Below are positions 1 through 8,130 of a DNA stretch of 64,000 nucleotides, piece after piece. The translations under genes and the position numbers were made by a program. Source of the stretch: CAWGGS01 sp046704745 (GTDB taxonomy: Bacteria > Desulfobacterota > Desulfobulbia > Desulfobulbales > Desulfocapsaceae); contig JBJKRL010000020.1 of assembly GCA_046704745.1 (NCBI GenBank), positions 1-64,000 of the forward strand, given 5' to 3'. Within the stretch, counting starts at the first letter, position 1, and each line of letters begins with the position of its first letter. The notes under the pieces are model-generated. The model worked only from the letters and a program-made list of their open reading frames with translations, was not told where the DNA came from and ran no database searches.

Positions 1-11
1 TTCATATAAAT

Positions 12-46
12 GCCCGTTGTGAGAATTTACAACGGGCTTTTCTTTT
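12..46 (+). terminator. Rho-independent terminator of a gene before the window
   Basis: A perfect 9-bp stem (GCCCGTTGT at 12-20 with ACAACGGGC at 29-37) closes an 8-nt loop and is followed directly by a T-rich tract. This is a classic intrinsic terminator, probably for a plus-strand gene that ends just before the window. Confidence 0.8.
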
Positions 47-451
47 GTGGCAAGTTGTAAGCGAATAGTAGGCAGATCAGGTGGGTCGAATTTCATTTAT
101 TTAAAAAAACCGAGAAATCGATGAATGCCTTGGCTTGGAATTGGTAATCTCTAGTAACAGGCACTGATTTCAAGACTCCACAGGTTGGTATTTCCGCCTT
201 TGCGGAAGGTAGGCTTGCTTTTCCGGATTTCAGGAGATATGACGTTGTAAAACATATAAGAATTATTCTCATATAGTAATGAGATACATAACACAGAATA
301 AATGGTATCATTTTTGCATCTTAGTCCCACGAAGTTTTCTGAAATTCAGTAAAAATATAACAGCAGTACGCAATCATCCTATGTGGAGTGGAGGTATCGA
401 CAAAAGATACCGCCCATCCTTGGGATATCATTTTGGCAACAGAGGGATAAA
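47..451. other. Intergenic, no gene seen
   Basis: No convincing coding region is visible in these 400 bases, and the short open frames lack a ribosome site or recognisable protein. A stretch near 60-80 (AAGCGAATAGTAGGCAGATC) resembles one near 1880-1901 (AAGCGAAATAGCGGACAGATC), so the first gene and the RpiB pseudogene are bracketed by a weak direct repeat. Confidence 0.4.
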
Positions 452-1288
452 ATGAAAAAGATCTATCTGTCAATTATGATGGTCGGCCTGTTACTGGCGG
501 CAACGTTGGCGAGCCCAGCGCTCGCCGCCGGCAACGGCAAGACCACGCTGCACTGGTACGGCCAGGCAGCCTGGAAGATCACCACACCGAACGACGGGGT
601 CATCCTGGTCGACCCGTGGCTTACGGTGCCGACCAATCCCGACAAGAATTCGATCAAGGAACTTGGGCGCGTCGATTACATCCTGATCACGCACGGCCAC
701 AGCGACCATATCGGCGACGCGCTCGAAATCGCCAAGAAGACCGGCGCCAAGATACTGACGACCTACGGGCTGGCATTCAATCTGGTGTCGGTGCTCGGCT
801 TTCCCAAGGATCAGGTCATGTACGGCGGCAACGTCGGTGGCACCATCGATCTGCCCAAGGCCGGCGCCAAGGTGCTCTACGTCAATGCCGAACACGGTTC
901 TGAGCTGGTGCCGCCGGTCTACAAGGCGAAACCCGACCAGCCCGCGTCGCTCACGAGCGGCAATCCGGTCGGCTTCGTGATCATGATCAAAGGCGGGCCC
1001 ACGATCTACCACACCGGCGATACCGACGTGACCGAGGACATGAAGCTGATCCCGATGTTCCACCACATCAACATCATGCTCGCGTGCATCGGCGGCTACT
1101 TCACCATGGGCCCGGTCCGCGCGGCGCTGGCAGTGCAGTTCGTAAAGCCGGATCACGTCATTCCGATGCACTACGGTACTTTCAAGCTGCTGACAGGCAC
1201 GCCGGCTGAATTCCGCGCGGCGCTCAAGAAGCGTGGACTCGCCAAGAAACTCATCGTCATGAATCCGGGTCAAACCCGCAACTTCTAA
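452..1288 (+). CDS. Secreted metallo-beta-lactamase-fold hydrolase (UPF0173-like)
   Basis: This encodes a 278-residue metal-dependent hydrolase. The first about 25 residues are a Sec signal peptide (MKKIYLSIMMVGLLL, then an ASPALAA cleavage region), so the enzyme is exported. The MBL-fold metal motif THGHSDH lies near residue 82, HTGDTD follows near 190, and a late histidine is in IPMHYGTF. The substrate is unknown; members of this family are general MBL-fold hydrolases. I chose ATG 452 over the upstream in-frame ATG at 383 because AGAGGG precedes it at the right spacing and the signal peptide begins here. The gene is clearly richer in G+C, with C/G-ending codons, than its AT-rich surroundings, which suggests acquisition from a high-GC proteobacterium. 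Confidence 0.88.
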   Translation: MKKIYLSIMMVGLLLAATLASPALAAGNGKTTLHWYGQAAWKITTPNDGVILVDPWLTVPTNPDKNSIKELGRVDYILITHGHSDHIGDALEIAKKTGAKILTTYGLAFNLVSVLGFPKDQVMYGGNVGGTIDLPKAGAKVLYVNAEHGSELVPPVYKAKPDQPASLTSGNPVGFVIMIKGGPTIYHTGDTDVTEDMKLIPMFHHINIMLACIGGYFTMGPVRAALAVQFVKPDHVIPMHYGTFKLLTGTPAEFRAALKKRGLAKKLIVMNPGQTRNF

Positions 1289-1306
1289 ACGACGACGCCA
1301 TCACCG

Positions 1307-1343
1307 AAAAGCCGCCGGGGCGATATGGGCCAGCGGCTTTTTT
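1307..1343 (+). terminator. Intrinsic terminator after the MBL gene
   Basis: AAAAGCCGC (1307-1315) pairs with GCGGCTTTT (1333-1341) across a 17-nt GC-rich loop, and the descending arm runs into T residues. It lies 18 bases after the stop of the MBL-fold gene and should end its transcript. Confidence 0.75.
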
Positions 1344-1424
1344 CACACATACTCAGGGTCTTGAATTGCATTATTTAGAATAGATTTATAATATTTCAAG
1401 GCACCTAGCTTTGAGGCAGTCTTT

Positions 1425-1706
1425 TCAACAGGGACCGGTTAGCATTTGACCGCACATTTTAACAGACGCTTTCCATACAGACGGATCTATCGTCATTCCC
1501 ATGCCGGTCCCATAAACCAGGATACCGCTCTCGCACCCTTTGGAACCCGCTTTTGCCGCAAGTTCAATGGCAACTTCATAGTAGGGGCGCTCAGCATCGG
1601 CCGTTCCCCCAATGTCCACACATTCATGTCCCTACGCCTGTAGATGTTGTTTGACAGTCTCTTTTAGTTCTAAACCAAATGGATCGGAATCCAGTTCAAA
1701 TTTCAT
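1425..1706 (-). pseudogene. RpiB/LacAB-family sugar-phosphate isomerase, broken by TAG
   Basis: Reading the minus strand from ATG 1706, which is preceded by a good AGAGGT ribosome site, gives an RpiB-like N-terminus (SDPFGLELKETVKQHL). An in-frame TAG at codon 25 (1632-1634) interrupts it, and the same frame then continues with the family core (GHECVDIGG, then YGTGMGMTI). The C-terminal half is missing: the frame closes after about 93 codons whereas the family is about 145-150 residues, and the tail no longer matches. RpiB/LacAB proteins interconvert phosphorylated ketoses and aldoses. The stop plus the truncation indicate a decayed gene rather than a recoded one. Confidence 0.75.
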
Positions 1707-1950
1707 TTGGTAACCTCTCTTTTTTTAGTAGTAACGTAAACAGGGAGACAACCAACCCGAAACCTGTCGAACACATATCGGTAGGATGTGACTATGCAAT
1801 TCAATGCACCAAAGGTCATGCCTTCGTTTTTGTCTTATGTAATTATTACTTCAGACATCGTCTATATCCGGCAAACTTTAAGCGAAATAGCGGACAGATC
1901 AGAATGGAATAAGCTAAAGATATTTTAATACATTCTTGTATTCCTGGCGC

Positions 1951-3039
1951 TTATGAAGGATACCCTTGTCTATTCTCGTTTAGCCAGTCTAAAAAACGCT
2001 CCCTTGTTACCTTGGATAAAATTCGATCGAAAGTCTGAGGATAACTAAGATAGAGACAATGTCTGATCAAGGTGTAGGGACTAAACGTGCTATCATTATT
2101 TTCTGTCTTGAAAAACTCGCAATATTCTTTGACTGTTTTTAGATTTTCCATCAAGCACTTATGGAGATCAGATTTTTTGAAGCTGTTATCCAATTTTAAG
2201 ATGTCGTGTACGAAACCATCAACTTTATAGTCCTCGAATTGAAATTCTCGGAAGAAATGGCCGGCGATCCTAAGAAAATTAAATGCATTTATAGTTTTGG
2301 TACTCGCGATCGTCACGGATTTACAATTTTTTTCATGGACTTCGTCCGAAGAATCGTCGATCGGTGCAGCTGTCTCCAGTTGCATCAATGCCGTGGTGGC
2401 ATTGCGTATCTCTGTAAATTCCTGGTCAGCCAATTCAAACAGGGCGGAAAGGATATTTATCCTGCGTTTGAGATCGAGGGGGATAGATTTTTTGTATTTG
2501 ATCTTATGGTCGAGAACACTCCAGGCGTCCTGGATTAACGATCTGATCTGCACCTCAAAAGGACGGTTGGTATAGTGAAGATACTTTCTCGTCAGAGGAG
2601 CCATGTCCTCATTCGAGACCATGTCCATGTGCAACCCCTTGTAGCCAAGAAAATCCTCGGTATTCTGAACAGATGATATTTTGTCGGTAATTTCCAAAAC
2701 CGTGAAATGTTGTTTCAGCATTTCCGCCACCTGGAAGATCTGGTCATCATAGAGACAAATGATTCGTATACCGATTAAATCAGAGATGAAGTCTTGTATT
2801 TCATATGATTGTTCATCGGCTTCTAACCTGTTCTTGTATTTACGACGAAACTTTTTGATGCATTCCTCTTTCTCCTTGACCCGACCCTCAATTTTCGTAA
2901 CCTCGCCGACGTTAAATCGTTTAAGCAGGGAACTTATAATACGGATATTGGCATTTTTTGTAGCATTGAAATGCTTCAGGTTGTCTTCGTAAAAATTGAT
3001 AAATTTGGTTTTCTCCAGCTCAAAATCCAATGAGGCCAT
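1951..3039 (-). CDS. Stand-alone RelA/SpoT-domain (p)ppGpp synthetase
   Basis: This is a 362-residue protein with a RelA/SpoT nucleotidyltransferase domain in roughly residues 40-200. Visible motifs are KIEGRVKEKEECIKKFRRK (the substrate-binding lysine/arginine segment), DLIGIRIICLY (the metal-binding D-x-x-x-R-I segment), GYKGLHM, and EVQIRSLIQDAWSVLDHK. There is no HD hydrolase and no TGS/ACT domain, so it should be a synthetase only. The family makes the alarmone (p)ppGpp or related pyrophosphorylated nucleotides from ATP and GDP/GTP. The about 160-residue C-terminal extension is longer than in typical small alarmone synthetases and I do not recognise it. An AGGA lies 13 bases before ATG, which is weak. 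Because some RelA/SpoT-domain proteins are toxins or phage-defence effectors, that role cannot be excluded. Confidence 0.85.
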   Translation of the reverse strand: MASLDFELEKTKFINFYEDNLKHFNATKNANIRIISSLLKRFNVGEVTKIEGRVKEKEECIKKFRRKYKNRLEADEQSYEIQDFISDLIGIRIICLYDDQIFQVAEMLKQHFTVLEITDKISSVQNTEDFLGYKGLHMDMVSNEDMAPLTRKYLHYTNRPFEVQIRSLIQDAWSVLDHKIKYKKSIPLDLKRRINILSALFELADQEFTEIRNATTALMQLETAAPIDDSSDEVHEKNCKSVTIASTKTINAFNFLRIAGHFFREFQFEDYKVDGFVHDILKLDNSFKKSDLHKCLMENLKTVKEYCEFFKTENNDSTFSPYTLIRHCLYLSYPQTFDRILSKVTRERFLDWLNENRQGYPS

Positions 3040-3526
3040 GATTGTTTATATATCCTTCGTTGTGTTTTTTAGAAATTATAGTAAGTTGTTCTGCATGATC
3101 GGTACCGGCTTATCAGTAGGTTCACAGCCGTCTGTTGACGATCATTTAAATCCTTGTGAGACGGCACACTGATTCAAGATTTCGAGATGTGAAAATTGGA
3201 AAACAAGGAGTGAAAAACACTTGACACTAGTGTTTTGTGTTGGATGTGAAATTTTTGTCCAGAGACCGACTATATACTTGCACTTGCATACACCATAGAT
3301 AGTGGTCAACCGATTTCCTCTTGATCCTTCCGGTCAAACTGAATTGTTAACAGTATTCACGGATAGCCCTTCAGTGAGCGGAGGCTGTTTGTTGATCAAC
3401 GGATCCGAAGGGAGATCGACATGTTTATCGAAAAAGGAAAAAGGAACCGAACGGGACAGGCAGAAAGCTTGATTGCTTGGTTTTTGAATTCCTTCAGGTG
3501 AAAATTGGGTTATTCGCCTGATATTG
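3040..3526. other. Intergenic with palindrome over a -35-like TTGACA
   Basis: No supported gene. An 8-bp inverted repeat (AAAACACT at 3214-3221, AGTGTTTT at 3229-3236, 7-nt spacer) overlaps TTGACA at 3221-3226, which looks like an operator placed on a promoter; no good -10 or plus-strand gene follows. A 26-codon plus-strand frame at 3421 with a GGGAGA ribosome site is present but unrecognisable. Confidence 0.35.
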
Positions 3527-3733
3527 TTATTCTCCACTGCGGATGATCTGCAGCCATTCGCCATGCTGCAGATCATCCACAGCCTTCTGAATTTTTTTAC
3601 ACACGTCCCTTGGGGGCTTGAGGCCGTATGCTCTTTCATAGAGTTCTTCATCGAATTCCCGGTCATGTTTAACATAAAAATCTGATCCGGAGAAATCAGG
3701 GCTGGAAGTTTTGGTGAAATTGAATTCCATCAT
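3527..3733 (-). CDS. Small protein of unknown function
   Basis: This is a 68-residue open frame, or 67 residues if the second of two adjacent ATGs is used, preceded by AGGAT about 6-8 bases upstream. The product is acidic and mixed in character (DFYVKHDREFDEELYERAYG, then a lysine-rich helix, then a short tail EWLQIIRSGE). There is no signal peptide or membrane segment. I do not recognise the family. It is the first of a series of small minus-strand genes running toward the ppGpp synthetase, which makes it plausible as a real gene. The plus strand here shows nothing better. Confidence 0.5.
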   Translation of the reverse strand: MMEFNFTKTSSPDFSGSDFYVKHDREFDEELYERAYGLKPPRDVCKKIQKAVDDLQHGEWLQIIRSGE

Positions 3734-3819
3734 TGATACATCCTATTTTAATAACGAGACGATAAAAAATCGGTGGTGAGAAATACAGCGGGGACACAAA
3801 ATACCACGGTAATTTGGGA

Positions 3820-4083
3820 TTACGTCATCACACCAAATCGAAATTCCTTTGTCTTCCCTTGTCCATTATTTTGGCTGTTTGTCTTTTTCCGGTTTGAAAG
3901 CATAACCCTTTTTGCCACTAATCCTTGTTTATAGAGGTGACATTCAAAATCAACAGTTACCCCAACTTTGAGAAATTGACAGCCCACAAGGTCAGCCTTG
4001 TGTACCATTATATCCGGACCAGCTCCATTATCGAGAAATCCAGATTCCTTATCTTTGAACCATTTTTTAACTATTGTTTGCAA
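3820..4083 (-). CDS. Divergent cold-shock-domain protein
   Basis: This 87-residue protein has a cold-shock (CSD) fold over its first about 60 residues: VKKWFKDKESGFLDNGAGPD corresponds to the family start VKWFN-KGFGFI, and DIMVHKADL corresponds to RNP2. RNP1 is altered (ESGFLD) and the C-terminus carries a basic tail of about 25 residues. Such proteins bind single-stranded RNA or DNA. The start is a TTG at 4083; it is chosen because GAGGTGG lies just upstream and no ATG exists in frame. It is about 1.2 kb from the canonical cold-shock gene on the same strand and looks like a diverged paralogue. Confidence 0.7.
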   Translation of the reverse strand: MQTIVKKWFKDKESGFLDNGAGPDIMVHKADLVGCQFLKVGVTVDFECHLYKQGLVAKRVMLSNRKKTNSQNNGQGKTKEFRFGVMT

Positions 4084-4250
4084 AGAGCCACCTCAAATTT
4101 GATATTGTATTTCACCCTTGTCCAGAAGAGCTTTTGGGAACAGCCGGTTTCCACGGCTAAAAGTTGTGACCAAGAGCGTTTCAGGAAATTGTTTTTAATC
4201 GGAAAATGTTGCTAGATGCGCCATCATCACCGGAGAACTGTGCCGGTGAA

Positions 4251-4430
4251 TTATTTCTGTGTCTTTGTAATATTACTTATGAGCAACTGACTTTTTGTTT
4301 CCGCTTCCATAAAGTCTTTAGCGATAATTTTATGAACTGACAGATTTGCTTTATTTGTTAGTTCATACTCATCACCGGCGGCATGTTTCAGAACCCAATC
4401 TCTCCATTGATGAACAAGCCTGTTTTTCAT
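4251..4430 (-). CDS. Small protein of unknown function (59 residues)
   Basis: An ATG at 4430 with a clear GGAG 7 bases upstream opens a 59-codon frame ending in TAA at 4251. The product begins MKNRLVHQWRDWVLKHAAG and continues as a mostly helical, mixed-charge peptide without membrane segments. I do not recognise the family. The ribosome site and its place in a row of small minus-strand genes of similar spacing support it being real. Confidence 0.5.
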   Translation of the reverse strand: MKNRLVHQWRDWVLKHAAGDEYELTNKANLSVHKIIAKDFMEAETKSQLLISNITKTQK

Positions 4431-4666
4431 TTAACTCTCCAAAACAAAAAGAATTTCAAGCGAGCAGCCATAGCCATTTCGATCTGAACGAGGGAAATTA
4501 TTGCAGATAATTTCAAACGCAGTATTCTCGTTTGAGAACGATATCCAGATTACCAAATATGCAAAATGACCAAGCAAAATTAAAAGAAATGAGGAAGAGA
4601 TAGCTTGCGAAATTGAGAGGATCTACACTCAAGGTGTATTCTATGCTCCATTTAATGGAGCAGTTA

Positions 4667-4846
4667 TCAGCTCTCGTTCTCTTTAACTTTAATTAGATAA
4701 TTAGAACCCTTAGCAATGAACCTTTCCTTCTCCCCGTTGAAAACAACTCTGATCGTCCCACATTTATCTACTGCAATAATTTTTCCGATACCCCATTCAG
4801 CTCTCTTCTTATGTCTAACACTTTCACCTTTATAAAATAACGCCAT
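4667..4846 (-). CDS. DUF3553-like small protein
   Basis: ATG 4846 is preceded by GGGGAGA and opens a 59-codon frame. The product starts MALFYKGESVRHKKRAEWG and contains GIGKIIAVDKCGTIRVVFNG, the pattern of the small beta-rich DUF3553 family (F-x-x-G-D-x-V-R-H followed by a G-x-G strand and a V-R-V-F-F strand). Function is not known; the fold resembles small RNA- or DNA-associated barrels such as the UvrD tail. It is soluble and lies among cold-shock-type genes. Confidence 0.65.
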   Translation of the reverse strand: MALFYKGESVRHKKRAEWGIGKIIAVDKCGTIRVVFNGEKERFIAKGSNYLIKVKENES

Positions 4847-5007
4847 CTGTGTTGTCTCCCCATGGGTTGATTTTATATCACTCCTAACACAATAACTCTT
4901 AAATTAACTAACGCTCCTATTATTTTTCAAAAAAATAAATATCGCCCAGTGTGGACATATCTACGGGGCGCCTCTCAGTGGCTGTCAGGAAGCATCTAGG
5001 CGACTCA

Positions 5008-5244
5008 TTAAGCAAAATACATTGAGGGTTGAGGGTGGCTGCTAACCATTTTCGATGGTCTAGTCTTGGCAGAGACCTCGCAAGGGGAGATTATAGCCCT
5101 TTCTTCTTCGTTAGAGGAGATTTCTTCATGGCTACCGTCAGATTTTTCCTTGATAGTTTTTCGTTCCTTCTTAGCTTCCTTCCGCTTCTGCTTATCAATT
5201 TCCTTCCGTCGTTTTTCTTGCTTGTAGTTTGTCCGTTTGCTCAA
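5008..5244 (-). CDS. Small highly basic coiled-coil protein
   Basis: From TTG 5244 the frame encodes 78 residues starting MSKRTNYKQEKRRKEIDKQK and continuing with a lysine/arginine/glutamate-rich helix (residues about 8-40), then a low-complexity acidic tail. Short proteins with this SKR-x-x-Y-x-Q-E-K-R-R-K-E opening occur widely in Proteobacteria without assigned function. An alternative GTG start lies three codons earlier (5253). An AAGAG sits about 8 bases before the TTG. The last about 30 codons look like non-conserved sequence and may have been added by loss of the original stop. Confidence 0.5.
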   Translation of the reverse strand: MSKRTNYKQEKRRKEIDKQKRKEAKKERKTIKEKSDGSHEEISSNEEERAIISPCEVSAKTRPSKMVSSHPQPSMYFA

Positions 5245-5331
5245 AACAATCACTCTTATCTGTTGAGATTGACAGGCGATGCCCGAAAACCAAACCCCGT
5301 ACAAAGCGGGGTTCATTATCATACAAAGCGT

Positions 5332-5535
5332 TTATAGCTTTTTTCTAACATTTGCCGCTGCCGGGCCTTTGTCGCCTTCAACTACATCAAAGTTCACGCG
5401 TTCTCCCTCCTGGAGCGATTTGAATCCGTCAACCTGGATTGCCGAATGATGAACAAACACATCCTTGCCTCCATCTTGCTCGATAAATCCGAATCCTTTT
5501 GCATCGTTAAACCATTTTACAATTCCTTCTGCCAT
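5332..5535 (-). CDS. cspA: CspA-family cold-shock protein
   Basis: This is a canonical 67-residue cold-shock protein. It starts MAEGIVKWFNDAKGFGFIEQ; RNP1 is KGFGFI and RNP2 is VFVHHSAI, followed by the usual LQEGERVNFDV strand and the GPAAANV ending. Such proteins bind single-stranded RNA and act as RNA chaperones in the cytoplasm. An AGGAGT precedes the ATG. The length and all aromatic nucleic-acid-binding residues are as in the family, so it should be functional. It stands alone with about 475 bases of non-coding DNA upstream, enough room for a long regulated 5' leader typical of these genes. Confidence 0.95.
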   Translation of the reverse strand: MAEGIVKWFNDAKGFGFIEQDGGKDVFVHHSAIQVDGFKSLQEGERVNFDVVEGDKGPAAANVRKKL

Positions 5536-6010
5536 TGTCCTACTCCTCTTTTATTGTGCTCTAAGTGCACTGGTTGGTGATTAGTCCCGCTGATGGGGAT
5601 ATGGATATTGCGCTGCCTGTTCAGATAACAAGACAGCATTGATTACCCGACTACCAGGATCGACCGGATATACCGAAGATACCGGATGTCGTTTTTCGTA
5701 TGCGTTGGGGTCTTAAACAGCGTGGTGCTTCCTCTGCCGGTGGTCGGCTTAGAGCACTGGCTTCTTCGGATTGTTCCCTGCCACAAGGTAATGGCCGTGA
5801 CCTCACAATTGATTAAGTGAACCAGCAAAATGGTCTTTTGGCCGCATTCTATGTCATAAAGATGGTGAAAAATTGATCACACCGACCGGAATGGTTAATC
5901 TCTACGGTCACCGGCTGGATAAGTATATTACAGCCAACTGCAAGATTTTTTGGGGTATAGTGGCCGCGTTTTTTTATATCATTTGGAAAACGGTTCCATA
6001 GGGTAATTGG
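5536..6010. other. Intergenic upstream of the cold-shock gene
   Basis: No gene can be supported here. The stretch may include the promoter and long leader of the minus-strand cold-shock gene, but I could not identify a clear -35/-10 pair or a conserved leader motif. Confidence 0.3.
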
Positions 6011-6284
6011 TTATCTTCGCTTCCGGCCTTTTGGGCCCTGAGGTTTCGCCTCGTTGCAAACGAGGGTGCGATGGTTGTACTTTTTACCGTCCCGCTCTTC
6101 CATGACCGTATAACCTTGCTAGCGGGTTTGACATCTCGACATAGCCGAAACCTTTAGATTCCCCTGTGAACTGATCTATGATCGGTTTGACGCTGATTAC
6201 GTCGCCAAAAGGTCTGCAAAGAACTGAAAGTTCGAATTCGGTGATATTTAAGGAATGACTCCCAATGAAAAGTTTCCTGCTAAT
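6011..6284 (-). pseudogene. RRM-type RNA-binding protein, frameshifted
   Basis: The minus strand reads KLFIGSHSLNITEFELSVLC, then FGDVISVKPIIDQFTGESKG and FGYVEMSNPLA: an RRM domain with RNP2 (KLFIGS) and RNP1 (KGFGYVEM). Around 6113-6125 the frame shifts, and the next frame supplies the rest of the domain (MEERDGKKYNHRTLVCNEAK) and a basic tail ending at 6011. The intact bacterial glycine-rich RRM proteins are about 80-110 residues. No normal start codon precedes the first segment; an ATT at 6284 occupies the expected place after GAAAGG. Frameshift plus missing start indicate a dead copy. Confidence 0.7.
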
Positions 6285-6668
6285 CCTTTCAAGTTGTAAG
6301 CAAAAACTTTCAGGTATCGAAAGATACGGAATTGATAGCGATGGATATCAAAAAAGAGAGTGCTTTATACACTTGGATATTTGAAGACTACTACCAAAAT
6401 CGAACAATTGCAAGTTATCATAATTGTTCTCACAGAAACCATCGGGAACCGATGGTACCGCTTTTTAACTGAATTGTAGAAGTTTCGATTGGTTGTCGGA
6501 TATGATTGTCTGTTGTAATCTTTCATCACAAAATTAGCTTTTGCATCAGTCGTCTTAACAGTTATCTCCTTTTGTATTAATATTGTCAATATCAACTGAA
6601 TAATAAAGGATATTCCCCATGCGGTTATTGAAGATGCCTGCCGGATCTCTCATAAACATTGTGTTTAT

Positions 6669-7088
6669 TTGCCTAATCTGCGGAAAAGACAATCCATTTC
6701 CAAGGAACAATTACGGTGTCAAATTTATACAGTATTCACCAAAAGGCAGTCCAGGAAGGCCCTTCTTCAGTCGTTTGACAATGAACAAATCTTCCTCTTG
6801 TTAACTGCCAAAAAACTAGAACCTGACGCCGCTGGAATTGATGAGGAATCCTCATTAAGACCCTTCAAACTTCACATCGTTGAAGAGACGTCTCTCCATA
6901 ACCTTACGATTTATGGTACTTTCACATATAGGTTTGCTTGTGAATTTTGTAATAGGATCTTTTTCATTGATCATACGGAAGGAATGATTATTATTCATAC
7001 GTTATCTCTCCCCGCATCTGAAACGATGGAAATAAATTTTGCCCTCTCATTACCTGTCGTTTCAGATGCCTTCTGGATTAAAGAGTAG
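6669..7088 (+). CDS. Doubtful open frame, unknown protein
   Basis: This 139-codon frame starts with TTG and has no clear ribosome binding site. It ends with a segment containing FACEFCNRIFFID, and its composition is not strongly protein-like. I recognise no family. It is kept only because it is the longest open frame in a 1-kb gap and is uninterrupted; it may be a remnant or chance. Confidence 0.2.
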   Translation: MPNLRKRQSISKEQLRCQIYTVFTKRQSRKALLQSFDNEQIFLLLTAKKLEPDAAGIDEESSLRPFKLHIVEETSLHNLTIYGTFTYRFACEFCNRIFFIDHTEGMIIIHTLSLPASETMEINFALSLPVVSDAFWIKE

Positions 7089-7236
7089 ATTCCGAAGTAG
7101 CCTAAAAACACCCCATCGTAAAAGATCTCTGGAAAAAAAATCCTTTATCATGATAATTCATTGATAACGACCTGTTAAAAAAAGGCGCTTCTTTCTATGA
7201 TAGCGGTAGAGAGGAGAGGAATGTCCTGCATTTAGG

Positions 7237-7242
7237 TATAAT
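7237..7242 (+). promoter_or_regulatory. Candidate -10 box of the selenoprotein operon
   Basis: A perfect TATAAT lies 46 bases before the ATG at 7288. No good -35 hexamer is visible at 16-18 bases, so a regulator or an extended contact may be needed. The gene's ribosome site is AGGGGG at about 7 bases spacing. Confidence 0.4.
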
Positions 7243-7287
7243 GTACTGTTCTAATATATAAAATTTAAATGTAACAGGGGGCTGATT

Positions 7288-8130
7288 ATGAAATGGCTGC
7301 AGTTTTTCAAGCCTGCTTCTTCGATTACCTGGGAAGAGGCAAATAGACTTATTGGCAACAGCCCCGAAGGCGATGTATGCCTTTTGGACGTTCGTCAACC
7401 CAGTGAGTATAAAGGCGGACATATGCCTGGAGCCAAGCTGATTCCTGTGGGCGAACTGGACGGTCGTTTGTCCGAACTCGATAAAGACAAACCGACAATC
7501 GTCTATTGAGCCGTGGGTGGCCGCAGCAGGGTTGCTGTGCAGATGTTGGCCGGGAAAGGGTTCAGCAAGGTCTATAACCTTTCAGGAGGAATAAAGGCCT
7601 GGCGTAAAAAGGTTGCCGTTGGTCCCGAGGATGTCGGTCTCAGGCTTTTTACAGAAGATGCAAGTACTGAAGAGACGATCATAGTTGGTTTTGGTCTGGA
7701 AGCGGGATTGCGGGATTTTTATCTTTCCATGCAGAAAAAGGTGGCAACGGAATCAACCAAAGCGCTATTTAAAAAACTTGCCTCCATTGAGGTCCATCAC
7801 CAGGAAAGACTGGTGGATCTGTATAACGAAATGACAGGGATGGTCGTTCCCCAGGCAGACTTTGCCAAGAAGATTGCTCAGCCGGCCTTGGAGGGTGGAC
7901 TGACCACGGAAGAGTATTTGCGTCTCTATCATACCGACTTTGATTCGGAAACAGAGGTCCTGGGGCTAGCTTTGGCCATAGAGGTACAGGCCCTTGATCT
8001 GTACCTGCGGGCGGCGCAGAGAAGCAGAGGGGAGGGGGCCAAAAAGGTCCTGTACCGGATTGCCGAGGAAGAACGCAGCCATATAGCAACTCTTGGCCAT
8101 TATATCGATCACGGACAGGTCCCGGCATGA
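7288..8130 (+). CDS. Selenoprotein: rhodanese with Sec at the active site, fused to a ferritin-like domain
   Basis: Two frames that a normal gene finder would split at TGA 7507-7509 form one 280-codon gene. Residues 1-110 are a rhodanese domain: LLDVRQPSEYKGGHMPGA, then KPTIVY-TGA-AVGGRSRVA, then VYNLSGGIKAW. The TGA falls exactly where rhodaneses carry the catalytic cysteine (V-Y-C-x-x-G-x-R-S), so it is read as selenocysteine. Residues about 130-280 form a rubrerythrin-like four-helix domain with iron-ligand candidates (EVHHQER, EVQALDLY, EEERSHI). The enzyme probably transfers or reduces a sulfur or selenium species, with the diiron domain possibly removing oxidants; this is inference. ATG 7288 follows AGGGGG. 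The stop overlaps the next gene by 4 bp, so the two are co-translated. Confidence 0.88.
7507..7539 (+). promoter_or_regulatory. UGA(Sec) codon with bacterial SECIS-like hairpin
   Basis: Eighteen bases follow the TGA at 7507-7509 before a loop AGGGTT (7528-7533), closed by a 6-bp stem CGCAGC (7522-7527) with GCTGTG (7534-7539), one pair being G-U. Bacterial SECIS elements bound by SelB have a short stem with a small loop containing G and U residues at about this distance inside the coding region. The hairpin was found by eye; folding energy was not computed. Confidence 0.7.

Larger units (their letters stand above)
6285..7287. other. Long AT-rich intergenic region
   Basis: About 1 kb holds no recognisable gene. 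A perfect 8-bp hairpin with a GAA loop (ACCATCGG-GAA-CCGATGGT, 6438-6456) is followed five bases later by TTTTT and could be a weak terminator. A 139-codon open frame is listed separately at low confidence. The last 60 bases hold the promoter of the selenoprotein operon. Confidence 0.4.

Noticed and set aside
491..1273. Long minus-strand open frame opposite the MBL gene
   Set aside because: It is an antisense shadow created by the high GC3 of the real gene; composition is arginine/histidine-rich with no family.
5643..5828. 61-codon minus-strand frame upstream of the cold-shock gene
   Set aside because: No ribosome site, no family and a composition typical of chance frames.
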